Below, piece by piece: positions 55,551 to 64,000 of a stretch of 64,000 nucleotides of DNA. Within the stretch, counting starts at the first letter, position 1, and every line of letters begins with the position of its first letter. The stretch lies in contig NW_022985187.1 in assembly GCF_010093535.1 (NCBI RefSeq), positions 964,037 to 1,028,036 of the forward strand, given 5' to 3'. Under the pieces are notes generated by a model, which worked only from the letters and a program-made list of their open reading frames with translations, ran no database searches and was not told the origin of the DNA. The position numbers and the translations under genes were made by a program. The stretch is from Lindgomyces ingoldianus. Taxonomy: Eukaryota > Ascomycota > Dothideomycetes > Pleosporales > Lindgomycetaceae.

Positions 55551-56165
55551 AAGTTTCTATATTAGAAATGTAACACTCCCCTCTAGATAGCTTATATAAT
55601 GCAGTATCTATATAATATATATAGTGTAGTGCTCTCTCTATTAATTATTTTTATTAAGTAGCATACCTATTTTTAAACTAATCTGTTCAACAAACTTAAG
55701 ATGCTTAAGTATAGTAAATTATAAGAGGTATTAAGCAGGAAGCATAATGTACAGAGAGAGAATGCAGGATAGAGAGGTGTAACAAGAGTAAACTTTAAGT
55801 TAGAGCTAGAGGTATAGAGGCTAAGAATCTTATATACTCTATGCTAAGCCCTTTAGGTACTTAGGGGTTTGATAGTTGTAACATAACTATAACATAGCCT
55901 TCTCTCTTTTTAAAGCTTGTTCTAAGACCTAGAAAAAATAGCTAATGCTAATTCTATATATAAAGTAGTTGTCGCATACAATTATCCGCCTGTATATATC
56001 CTTCTGCTGTGCTGGCTAGAAGGTTGCCCTTTTAGCAACGCAATAGTTATAAGCCTAGTACGCGTAGCGTGGATAGTTAGCGCGAGAGAATTTTCGCACC
56101 CCTGTTTTACTAGTAGTATGTCTGTAAAGTGTTATCTAAAGCTTAAGGTAAAGTTTTAAGTGTAA
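55551..56165. other. RIP-like AT-rich DNA, unassigned
   Basis: Dense in TAG/TAA/AGCT words, no frame, no identifiable termini. Confidence 0.5.
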
Positions 56166-56795
56166 GTATAGTTAGAACATATCTAGCCTATTATAAAGCC
56201 TATCTTATTAAAGTTGTATGTGTTGTTATTCTAGATACTATACTTAGCTTTAATATTATTTATAAGGCTAAACTAGCTTTAAATTACTCTAAGATTTTTA
56301 TAAAAAGCTTTTTTATAGTTATACTTAAGCTTAAACTTTACTTTAAGCTTTAAATAATGCTTTATAAACATACTAAGCTAGTTTATGCTAACATAGCCTA
56401 GATTATGCTTAGTGTGTAAAGAATTAGCTATATTAGCTACAGTTACTAGCTAAGAGGAAAAATTCTTGCGTATATAGCTTAAATAAATACGTAATAATTA
56501 CTTACTTTTTATAATTATCTAGCTTTTATAAGTTAGCTATAAAATTAGCTTATAAAAGTTATCTAGTATGTTAGTTATTTATTATTTTTTAAAAGACTTT
56601 ATATATAGCTGTAGTATATTCCTTTAAAAGTGTTATATTTTAATTAAAAGCTTAAAGTGTAAGATATATCTAACATTCTTTTAGCACATCTAAGTAGTGT
56701 TGTTAGAAATGTATTAGTGTAGAAAAAGTAGTTTAGTAGGGTCTTAGTAAAAGTAAGTAACTTAAGTGTATAAGCAACTTACCTGTAGTGTACGT
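56166..56795 (-). mobile_element. Truncated Fot1/Pogo element, inverted copy
   Basis: Mirror image of the first part of the element at 56906. The outer terminus reads ..GCAACTTACCTGTAGTGT ACGT and is followed by TA at 56796-56797. The homologous arm can be followed to about 56166, where similarity stops, so the copy lacks most of its transposase. Heavily mutated; arms match the other copy at very roughly nine positions in ten by eye. Confidence 0.65.
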
Positions 56796-57530
56796 TACTA
56801 CTAAATAAAAACATTATAATAACATTACAAAGGCACTATATAAGTATTAAGTTTTTAGTTTATTTTTTAGTAATAAGTAAATTTTTATTATAAAGTTTTA
56901 CTTTAACGTACTTCATAGGCAAGTTGCTTACACACCTAAGTTGCTTACTTTTGCTAAGACCCTACTACACTACCTTTCTTATACTAATGCATTCCTAATA
57001 ACACTACTTAAATGTGTTAAAAGAACATTAGATGTAGCTTATACTCTAAGCTTTTAAATAAAATATAACACTTTCTAACTAACACGCTATAGCTATCTAT
57101 AGGGTTTTTAAAAAGATAATAAGTAACTAACACACTAGACAACCTTTTTAAGCTAATTATATAGCTAACTTATAAAAGCTAGATAATAATAAAAAGTAAG
57201 TAATTATTTAGCATATACTTAAGCTAGATGTGTAAGGATTTCCCCCCTAGCTAGCAGCTGTAGCTAATATAGCTAATTCTTTACATGCTAAGTGTAATAT
57301 AGGCTATATTAGCATAAACTAGCTTAATATGTTTATTAAGTGTTACTTAAAGCTTAAAGTAAAGTTTAAGTGTAAGTATAACTATAAAAAAGCTTTTTAT
57401 AAAAATTTTATAGTAATTTAAAGCTAGTTTAACTTTATAAAGAATATTAAAGCTAAGTATAGCATCTAGAATAATAACACGTATAACTTTAATAAGATAA
57501 AGTTTATAATAGGCTAGATATCTACTAAAG
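56166..57530. repeat. Large inverted repeat formed by two Pogo copies
   Basis: Left arm about 56166-56795, right arm about 56906-57530, unrelated centre of about 110 bp. Matching landmarks: GATACTATACTTAGCTTTAA on the left against the reverse complement GATGCTATACTTAGCTTTAA on the right, and GTAAAGAATTAGCTATATTA on both. Confidence 0.75.
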
Positions 57531-59079
57531 TAGTTATTACAAGTTTAGAGAGATAAGAACAGCTAAAAGCAGTCTAGCTAGGTAACTAGGAGTAGACAAC
57601 AGCTATCTAGAGCATTAATGCTAAAAAGTAGGCTATTTTACTTTTTATTATTTTCTAGGGTAGCAACTACCTTTTAAACTAGTATAAAAAAAATCTACTT
57701 TAAAATTAAGTTATTATAATCTTTAAGCGTAGCTAGACTACTAATTAGCTTAGTCTAAACTAGTTAAAGCACTTTAATGCGCATATAAAGAAGTGTACTA
57801 TTAGCAGCTACTGTCTGCTAGTTATTAATAGCTATAAAAGCTATAACTTACTTTATTTCTAGTAATACTATAAAGATAATAAAATTATTACTATTTATAT
57901 ACTTTTTTACTTATTGCACTTTTTATAGCTACTTAATGTAGGTTATTTTACTTCTTTAAAAAAGGTGTATAAGCGCTAAGCTAAAAACCTTATGTAACAA
58001 TTCTCATGAATCGTTCCATCTTAGGTCGCCCAGAACCCATCCGAAGGGTCTCCGTATCGGCTCCGACCCTGGTTCGACCCTGACTCGACTCTGCCCGGAC
58101 CCCTGCTATTACCCCTATTCCCTCATGTATTTAGTCGCACCTCGCCCCCGTAGCTAGCTCGGTAGTTTTCTGATATCCTACGTACAAGGCCTATAGGTGT
58201 CATTGGTATTCCCAGGTCTCTGAGTCCCCACGCACTCCCATATGCCTCTGAGTGGATTCATACCGCATTCGGACCCATTGTCTTGCCTGCGCCGTTACAC
58301 CTTATATATAACTAGATTACTTATATTATAAAAATAAAGTTTCTACTATACTTTAAAGCAGCTTATAATACTATAATTACTTTTAGTAATATCTAAAAAG
58401 AGTTTTAAAGCACTAGATTAGTTTCTTTTAACTTATAATAAGTTATAATAGGCCTTAATGTAAAGTTACGCACTTTATTACTACTACTACTTATATATAA
58501 TAAGCTCTAGCAGTTGTAAACCCTAAGCAATACTTTAAAACTTAAGTTATAATAAATACTTATAAAAATAAAAATTTAAAAGCATATAAACAGTTTACTA
58601 ACTTTTATAGTTAAAGTGTTTAAAAAAGTTTTAAAAAAGGCAGTAATAATTACGCATAAGCTAGTATTAGTGTAATAGAAAATTACTAAGCTTTAAGCAG
58701 CTAATAAGGCTACTATGTAACATAAATTACATAAAAAAAAGCAAATTAAGGCAGAAAGAACCTTAATAATTTAGAAAAGCCTACACTTAACAGCTCTAAA
58801 GGAGTTTAAAGCGCGCAGTAATAGAAAGAAGGTAAAAAAGTAGGTGCAAGCTAAAGTAGGTAAGCTATCCTAAAGGCGCTGCAGATAGTGTAATTAGACT
58901 AGGCATAACACGCAAACGTGTAAGCAAGAAGCAGAAGTAGTATCTAAATAATATTCTAGGCTGTACTGTACTATATAGTGCTAGAGCAGGTTGTTATAGG
59001 CTATAATAGAGTTTATTAAGGGTGGGGTCTTGGCAAAAGTAAGCGACTCAGGTGTGTGAGCAACTTGCCCATGAAGTAC
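56906..59079 (+). mobile_element. Fot1/Pogo-type DNA transposon, RIP-inactivated, split by a solo LTR
   Basis: Ends: left ACGTACTTCATAGGCAAGTT, right its inverse ..AACTTGCCCATGAAGTACGT, both flanked by TA (56904-56905, 59080-59081), as expected for Tc1/mariner-pogo. Length 2174 bp, or 1862 bp without the inserted LTR and its duplication, close to Fot1-class elements. The plus-strand translation, ignoring stops, is a DDE_1 transposase: VVITSLERxEQLKAV, INAKKxAILLFIIFxGSNY, SLNxLKHFNAHIKKCT, then YYKDNKIITIYILFYLLHFL, LKKVYKRxAKNL, and after the LTR ITYIIKIKFLLYFKAAYNTI. The 3' end keeps a zinc-knuckle-like RRCRxCNxTRHNTQTCKQEA with Cys/His spacing. More than ten stops; dead. Confidence 0.8.
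57993..58299. mobile_element. Solo LTR, family 1 (307 bp), inserted in Pogo transposase
   Basis: Starts TGTAACAATTCTCATG, ends ..GCGCCGTTACA (TG..CA with TGTAAC/GTTACA inverted ends), flanked by the perfect 5-bp duplication CCTTA at 57988-57992 and 58300-58304. GC-rich and apparently unmutated, in contrast to the AT-rich host element. No internal retrotransposon sequence remains, so it arose by LTR-LTR recombination. Confidence 0.85.
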
Positions 59080-59213
59080 GTTATTATATTTTATTTAAAT
59101 TAGTTTTAAAAACCTTTTAAAAACTATAAATAAAAACTATTAGCTTATAATAATCTATTTAAATTATTTTATTTAAAGTTACTTAGTAAAGCTTATATCT
59201 AAAGGTTTCTTAT

Positions 59214-59583
59214 TGTCAGATATGCGCACCTACTGTCAAGACAGGAGGAACGTTTGACGAAAGCTGCTACATAGTACGAGCAATAAGCTCGAACAGTATG
59301 TTGCTGCAAATTGCAGCATTTTGCAGCATTTTGCAGCATTTTGCAGCATTTTGCAGCATTTTGCAGCATGTTGCAGCAAATTGCAGCATGTTGCAAGCTG
59401 GTCGCGCATAGGGCTAGTGCGCGAGGGACTCGGATCGGAAAAACAAAAGCCGAGCAACACGAGTAGAGCACAAAAAGGATCGATAAATCACAACGATCAA
59501 GACAATAAATCAATCATCCCATACATCATATCCAAACCCATCATTCATCTCAGGAAGCCCAGAAACAGTGCTTCAATCTGACA
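59214..59583. mobile_element. Solo LTR, family 2 (370 bp), clean
   Basis: Starts TGTCAGATATGCGCACC and ends ..GCTTCAATCTGACA (TGTCAGAT/ATCTGACA inverted ends). The perfect 5-bp duplication CTTAT flanks it at 59209-59213 and 59584-59588. Contains a short hairpin word CGAGCAATAAGCTCG, then a tandem array of the 10-mer TTGCAGCATT. Not AT-shifted, so it inserted after the surrounding DNA was mutated. Two further copies occur at 62503 and 63959. Confidence 0.88.
59301..59395. repeat. 10-bp minisatellite TTGCAGCATT in LTR family 2, copy 1
   Basis: Five exact TTGCAGCATT units, followed by variants ending ATG, AAA and ATG. The corresponding array at 62603-62674 has four exact units and the same variant tail. 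Confidence 0.92.
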
Positions 59584-59808
59584 CTTATATATGCTCTAAC
59601 CCTGCCCTGCCCTCTGCTGTAACTCTATTCCCCTAAGTATTTAGTTGCATCTCTCCTCTTAGCTAGCTTAGTAGTTTCCTAATATTCTTTGTACAAGGCC
59701 TATAGGTGTTAATGGCATTCCTAGGTTTGTAAGTCCCCACGCACTCCCACATACCTCTAAGTGGATTCATACCGCATTCAGACCCATTGTCTTGCCTGTG
59801 CTCTTACA

Positions 59809-60010
59809 ATAGTTAGAATCTAGTAAAAAAAAAATTAGCATTTTATAGCTATAACTTAATTTTATATTTAATTAAATTTTAAACTTGTTTAGATTTATAG
59901 TAGTAAAGATATTATAAATCTAATCTTATTATTTAACCTTTTAAAGTAGTTTAATTTATTAAGATAATTATAAAATTCCCTTAGACAGTTTATAAGAGAA
60001 ACGCTAGCTA
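59809..60010. other. RIP-like AT-rich DNA, unassigned
   Basis: No frame or termini recognised between the mutated LTR and the mariner-like element. Confidence 0.4.
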
Positions 60011-61144
60011 CAGGGGTTAGAAACTGCTAACCCTAAGGCCATACGCTGTTTAGAGTAGCGTCCTCGGTTCTCTCGTTACCCTGGCTAAGCTAGATGAGAT
60101 AACTAAATCTGTGACAACTTGTGTTATAGATTCAGGTCACTCTCCTGTTGTAGTGGCCCTGCCCTTTCCACATGGCCTGGTTTCTAGCAACAGAATATCT
60201 CCAACTGCCTTCGATCAGTAGTGACTCTAGGGAGCCTAAGGGTCGGTTGTGTATACTTAATACGCCTCTTCAACACCACCTGGTTTGCCATGCGACTGAA
60301 ATTGCCAAAAAACATCAGAAAACCTGTGAGGGAATTGCCTATAAGATAGGCATTAACGTCTGCTGTCAAACACTATTTAAGGCATTTAAGAAAGAGCTCT
60401 ACTACCGCTTGTAAGGCTATACAGAAGCTCTTCATTATAGAGAACAATAAAGCTAAAGGGCCTCAATAGGCATAGAAGCACCTTAGCTAGCTAGAACAGA
60501 TGTGGGATAGATATAGTTAGTCTAACACGTTGTCAGCTTAAATAGGCCCAAGAGGAGTATGTGTTACGTAACTGGCTAAAGAAGCCCTACATTCTAATTG
60601 TATAATACCTAGATTCAAAAGTTTTAGTAGCTGTATACTGTGGGATATCATCTCAACCAATGCTAAAGGAACTATCGGCTTGCAGGTGTATATTCAACAT
60701 ATCCTGCCGTATATTCAGATATACTAGTAGACCTACAGAACTTTTGGAGGCAGATATCTTATCTATATAGAAGAGAAGAACTCCATACACAAGTGGCATG
60801 CCACTATGGAGGCCTACAAGAATCTAAGGATTAACAGAGCCTGATGGCTAGCAAACTCGCCAGATCTTATTCCTATTAAGAACATCTAGCAGATACTCAA
60901 GTAGAGACTTTCAAGGCGGTTTCCAGACTACTGCTGAGGTAAAGCAGTATCTGAAGGAGGAATGAGAGAAGATCAGGATAGATGGCTATAAGAAGTATAT
61001 CCGATTAATGCGCGAACGTTGCTAGGCAGGCAGTGGGTATACCAAGTAGTAAATTCTTACTAGGTGCAGTTTGGTATGCAACTTACATAGAAAATTGCAT
61101 TGCTCACTCATCCTCTACTTAGGGTAATTCCACTTGGCCCCTGC
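60011..61144 (+). mobile_element. Tc1/mariner-type DNA transposon, degenerate
   Basis: The plus-strand translation with stops ignored follows a Tc1/mariner transposase: EIAKKHQKTCEGIAYKIGIN, CCQTLFKAFKKELYYRL (open 60172-60414), later CVTxLAKEALHSNCI, YIQHILPYIQIY, FGGRYLIYIEEKNSIHKWHA, TMEAYKNLRINRA, WLANSPDLIPIKNI, RLSRRFPDYC, EKIRIDGYKKYIRLMRERC. The stops are mostly TAG. Probable termini: CAGGGGTTAG at 60011 and the inverse ..GGCCCCTG at 61144; both are followed inwards by ACCCTAAG at similar distance. A clean TA duplication is seen only on the left, so the right end is tentative. Confidence 0.65.
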
Positions 61145-61661
61145 GCACGCTACAATCCCGTTCATGGGAAGGGGGTGTAACCTTAAATACCGTGGGAGCG
61201 AGCTCGAGTGTTCGAGCCCACTCTGAATCTCGCCAACAATCTTCCCAGCTTCTGCTTCTTGTTGCAAACTGAAGCCTGATCGCTGCTTCGAACTCCAAGC
61301 CGTTCTTCTATGGTTGGCTATCTTCCCCGGTATGGATAGCGGCCCGTGAAGCCAGCGATTCGAGACGCCGAGCGGACTCGAAACATTGCAGTGTATCGTT
61401 GCACCCATGAGACCCAGCATGCTTCCTATTAGTACTTCCCTCCATGGCCGCATCGATATTAGAACGGAATGACTCCATCAAGTTTCGCCGCCAGTACGGG
61501 AGGTAACCTTGGACCGGCAACAGCCCAGGAGGGGGCGGGGGCGAGGTTGAATGGCGACTAAGAAGACAACACAACTCAACACCCACAGCAATATCACTGA
61601 CGATCTACCAAACCTAACCTCTATGTGACCAGCAAGCATTCACCCAGGCAAGTTCGGAGGG
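61145..61661. other. Upstream region of broken HET gene
   Basis: Normal composition again. Two overlapping minus-strand frames (61115-61453, 61308-61586) show no domain; likely the old promoter of the HET fragment. Confidence 0.35.
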
Positions 61662-61850
61662 ATGGTTGAGCTAAGCGTACAAATCGCACCTTTCACTTCA
61701 GATAGCCCGCCGTTGTATGAAGCGTTATCGTATGTCTGGGGCTCAGAGGAGGATCCTCAGGCCCTCGTCATGAGCAGTTCAGCGAACAGAGGAGTGTTCT
61801 GTGTCATGAAGAACCTAATAGATGCTCTAAGACTAGAGTTGGCAACAATT
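61662..61850 (+). pseudogene. HET-domain gene, 5' fragment cut by a transposon
   Basis: ATG 61662: MVELSVQIAPFTSDSPP, then LYEALSYVWGSEEDPQALVM and MKNLIDALRLE. YEALSYVWG is the conserved start of the HET domain. Right after RLE the sequence switches to AT-rich transposon DNA (TAGAGTTGGCAACAATTAAG), and the remaining HET domain and the rest of the gene are not found in the window. A clear case of gene disruption. The other part could lie beyond base 64000 if the nest is intact. Confidence 0.7.
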
Positions 61851-62502
61851 AAGTCAACTTAATAACTTAACTTAATTAACTTAATTAATAGCTGTTAATT
61901 AAGTTAATTAGCTAGGCAAAATTTACTAAGTTAATTAAGCAAATTATGCCTACTTAATTAACTTAATTAATAGACTTAAATCCCTAGGATCTTAGGTTTA
62001 CTAAGGGATACAGGATTTTTTAGTGTGCAGGAGTAGTAAATATAGTATAAGGCAGCTTAGCTTTAAGAGACTTTAGAGTTATAATAGTTGCCTAACTAGG
62101 CTTAGCGCTATATATCTAAAATTTCTTAACTTCTACTGCCTACTAACTTACCTGCCTCTACTATGTATATAAAGGCTAGCTAGACAACTGCCACCTTAGC
62201 TTTTAACACTTATAGGCAGAGTTTAAAGACGCTACCTTTTCTGTTAGTACTTTAAAGCCTCTGCTAAAGAAGGCATGTATAGGGCTAACTAAAAGCTAGT
62301 TAGATTTTATAAAAGCTGCTTTATAAGGTAACAACACCTACTTAACTTATTACTATAATAAGTTTAAGCGCTAGATAATTAAGTTACTTATACTAAAAAA
62401 GTTCTTATTTATGTGTAACTTAATTTTATACTAAATAAAAAAAGCTAATAAGTACTTTATCTTATTACACTTTGCCTTTATAATTCTTAGCATCCCTACA
62501 GT
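61844..62502. mobile_element. AT-rich transposon, left end (possibly hAT), interrupted by LTR family 2
   Basis: Begins TAGAGTTGGCAACAATTAAG at the break in the HET gene, followed by a palindromic cluster of TTAATTAACTTAATTAA-type words (61855-61980), as in subterminal repeats. Protein-like scraps on the plus strand (LARQLPP, EGMYRAN, KLVRFYKSCFIR). The TAGAGTTGGCAAC start could be a mutated CAGAGTTGGCAAC hAT terminus, but the right end is not in view. Classification is inference. Confidence 0.45.
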
Positions 62503-62842
62503 TGTCAGATATGCGCACCTACCGTCAAGACAGGAGGAACGTTTGACGAAAGCTGCTACATAGTACGAGCAATAAGCTCGAACAGTATGTTGCTGCAAAT
62601 TGCAGCATTTTGCAGCATTTTGCAGCATTTTGCAGCATTTTGCAGCATGTTGCAGCAAATTGCAGCATGTTGCAAGCTGGTCGCGCATAGGGCTAGTGCG
62701 CGAGGGACTCGGATCGGAAAAACAAAGGCCGAGCAACACGAGTAGAGCAGAAAAAAGGATCGATAAATCAACACAATTAATACAATCAATCAATCATCCC
62801 ATACATCATATCCAAACCCATCATTCATCTCAGGAAGCCCAG
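62503..62842. mobile_element. LTR family 2, second copy, 3' end interrupted
   Basis: Starts TGTCAGATATGCGCACC and matches the copy at 59214 almost perfectly (for example CTACCGTC for CTACTGTC, one 10-mer fewer, one extra A). It follows the first copy to AGGAAGCCCAG at 62842; the last 21 bases of the LTR are missing because another element begins at 62843. Confidence 0.85.
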
Positions 62843-63958
62843 TGTGACGGTCCTACGCAGAGAGCTCTGTCGCGCTTCACATGACGAGCTGCCCGTGCAG
62901 CCAATCAGGATATAGGGGGTGCGACTGGCGCAACGCTATTAGTTCGCTTAGCGCTAGCGTCCTTGCTAGCGCCTCAGCGCCGCGAGCACTTCTTCTGCAG
63001 AGCTGCCCTTAAAGCTCCCTTTCTCCTCTCTATCTTAGTGTAGCTGAAATAGAGCCGACCTACTCTGCCTTGCTTCCCTAGCTCTATACAGTAGTAGAGA
63101 CAGTGCTTGTTATCACATTACACTAAGATCATCTCATTCGGCTGGAGGACAGCGACACAATATCCAGGTCTACCGTGCAGTCAGCTCCGAGAGCTTGATC
63201 TGCCAACCGACCCTCACTTAGACAGATCTGCTAGTACGACTAGGCCGAGCCTTAGTTTGTTGACGATAGCCATCTGCCTCAAAGCCCTGGTCAGGCCAGG
63301 CAACTGTAAAAGCGACACTAAGCGACAATTAGATTGTCGCACCTCATCAAGGAGCCCTGAGCTAGGAGCGCTGCTGCTCTAGTTTAAATTAACCGTAGGG
63401 GGGGGCCTACTGTACCGACTACCACCGCAACGACGCGAAGAGAGCCGCAGGCTCTGTACGAACCCACGTACGAACCCACCACTAATCGACTATCAGCCCC
63501 ACCGTCACCGGACCCGGGGCTCACACTACACTATACCTCTGCGGACCGCCAGACCCCGGAGTAGAGGGAAGGAGCTAAGAGCACTAGGATGGGGAAGCTG
63601 TCAAGGATCAAGATGCGCGTTAATCCCACCGCCCAGCCCACCAGCAACGCCCATACGCCTGAACCAAGGACGCTGCTATGCCAGGCCCAGTTCTACGCCA
63701 ACAATGTGTTTAAGGAGGACTACGCTATTAAGACTGCGCGCGCGCGCGCTTAGTAGGCTAGAAAAGCACTATTGTTCTAGACAGAGGCTATTACCTAGGG
63801 TACCACTAATTATAATTTAATTAGCCTCTGCCTAGACCTACTAAACCTTATAGCTGTGGATCACGTAGTTATAGTAAACAAGCTGCTATAGCAGTTATTA
63901 AAAGTGCAAGCTTATTAAGACTATGCTAATACTCTTACTAAAGCAGTTAACATAGTAG
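62843..63958 (+). mobile_element. LTR-type retroelement start, nested in LTR family 2
   Basis: Begins TGTGACGGTCCTACGC directly after CCCAG and is not AT-shifted in its first 650 bases, so it may start with a long LTR (a possible end is ..GGGGCTCACA near 63519-63520). A gag-like plus-strand frame begins at the ATG of ATGGGGAAGCTGTCAAGG (about 63590): KLSRIKMRVNPTAQPTS, HTPEPRTLLCQAQFYANNVF, KEDYAIKTARARA, then stops where CAG-type codons read TAG and the composition turns AT-rich. A short GCGCGCGCGCGC tract lies at about 63737-63749. The 3' part is outside the window, behind a further LTR at 63959. No reverse transcriptase is seen, so the class is inferred. Confidence 0.45.
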
Positions 63959-64000
63959 TGTCAGATATGCGCACCTACTGTCAAGACAGGAGGAACGTTT
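63959..64000. mobile_element. LTR family 2, third copy, runs off window
   Basis: TGTCAGATATGCGCACC.. through GGAGGAACGTTT is identical to the first 42 bases of the copy at 59214. It is inserted into the gag-like region of the element that started at 62843. Confidence 0.85.

Larger units (their letters stand above)
59146..59808. mobile_element. RIP-mutated LTR of family 1, split by a family-2 LTR
   Basis: From ATCTAAAGGTTTCTTAT through ATATGCTCTAACCCTG (joined across the insertion) it aligns base for base with ATCCGAAGGGTCTCCGTATC.. of the clean family-1 LTR, with almost only C-to-T and G-to-A differences. The 3' part (GTCCCCACGCACTCCCA, GTGGATTCATACCGCATTC) is nearly identical; it ends ..CTCTTACA at 59808. 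The 5' end near 59146 is placed by a loose alignment. Confidence 0.65.

Noticed and set aside
56737..56980. Short MITE with GGGTCTTAG..CTAAGACCC ends in the middle of the palindrome
   Set aside because: These words are internal parts of the two inverted Pogo copies; the true termini are ACGTACTTCAT.. next to TA at 56796 and 56904.
58060..58090. GGTTCGACCCT resembling a tRNA B box
   Set aside because: Lies inside the solo LTR of family 1; no A box or cloverleaf around it.
59280..59400. CRISPR-like array because of regular short repeats
   Set aside because: Direct 10-bp units without spacers in a eukaryotic LTR; no CRISPR structure.
59199..59513. Cys-rich repeat protein on the minus strand (AAKCCKMLQNAAKCCKMLQN)
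   Set aside because: Produced by translating the 10-bp minisatellite of an LTR; the same open frames recur in the other LTR copy and shift with unit number.
61115..61453. 112-codon minus-strand ORF next to the mariner element
   Set aside because: Runs into the proposed transposon end and shows no recognisable protein features.
62843..63382. ORF 63107-63382 as a gene
   Set aside because: Falls in the LTR-like leader of the nested retroelement; no coding signature.

Overview
The window reads as nuclear DNA of a filamentous ascomycete, most likely a Leotiomycete-type Pezizomycotina; that placement is inferred from gene families. Genes carry one to three short GT..AG introns (about 42-170 nt). 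Single-copy housekeeping genes sit among HET/NACHT/NB-ARC allorecognition genes, and AT-rich blocks of dead transposons are almost free of open reading frames, as expected from repeat-induced point mutation (RIP).

Layout. 1-5 kb: the 3' part of an HNH nuclease gene, a 5'-truncated HET/NB-ARC/TPR NLR gene with a 10-N assembly gap in its repeats, and an F-box/2EXR-like pseudogene. 5.5-12 kb: GPALPP/DUF3752 gene (minus) divergent from the CORVET subunit VPS8 (plus). 12.3-20 kb: a complete but dead hAT transposon (14900-17956, perfect 8-bp target duplication, terminal inverted repeats) flanked on both sides by gene relics with in-frame stops. 20-26 kb: a gene-poor stretch with a small secreted protein candidate, a frameshifted relic and a conserved 80-aa Gly/Ser/Tyr/Asn-rich three-exon gene. 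26.5-34 kb: F-box gene, HET-domain gene and a NACHT NTPase gene that converge tail to tail. 34-51.5 kb: secreted S41-like peptidase, FAN1 nuclease, a Cys-rich relic, an MFS transporter, a small two-exon gene, a 1616-aa DUF3659/LEA-like repeat protein and an IQ-motif protein. 53.5-55 kb: F-box/LRR-like gene. 55-64 kb: a layered transposon nest.

The transposon nest can be ordered in time from target-site duplications and mutation state. Two inverted Fot1/Pogo elements form a palindrome of about 1.36 kb. A solo LTR (family 1, duplication CCTTA) interrupts one transposase. A second, RIP-mutated family-1 LTR is itself split by a clean solo LTR (family 2, duplication CTTAT). Beyond lie a dead Tc1/mariner element, a HET gene fragment cut by another element, a second family-2 LTR interrupted by an unrelated LTR-type element, and a third family-2 LTR running off the window end.

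How the genes work together: VPS8 (endosomal tethering), FAN1 (interstrand crosslink repair) and GPALPP1 (nuclear, poorly known) are conserved housekeeping functions. The HET-NLR, HET, NACHT and HET-fragment loci belong to the fungal self/non-self recognition repertoire and are the accessory, fast-evolving part. No operons are expected. Splice sites were placed by hand from frame continuity and family resemblance and are predictions.
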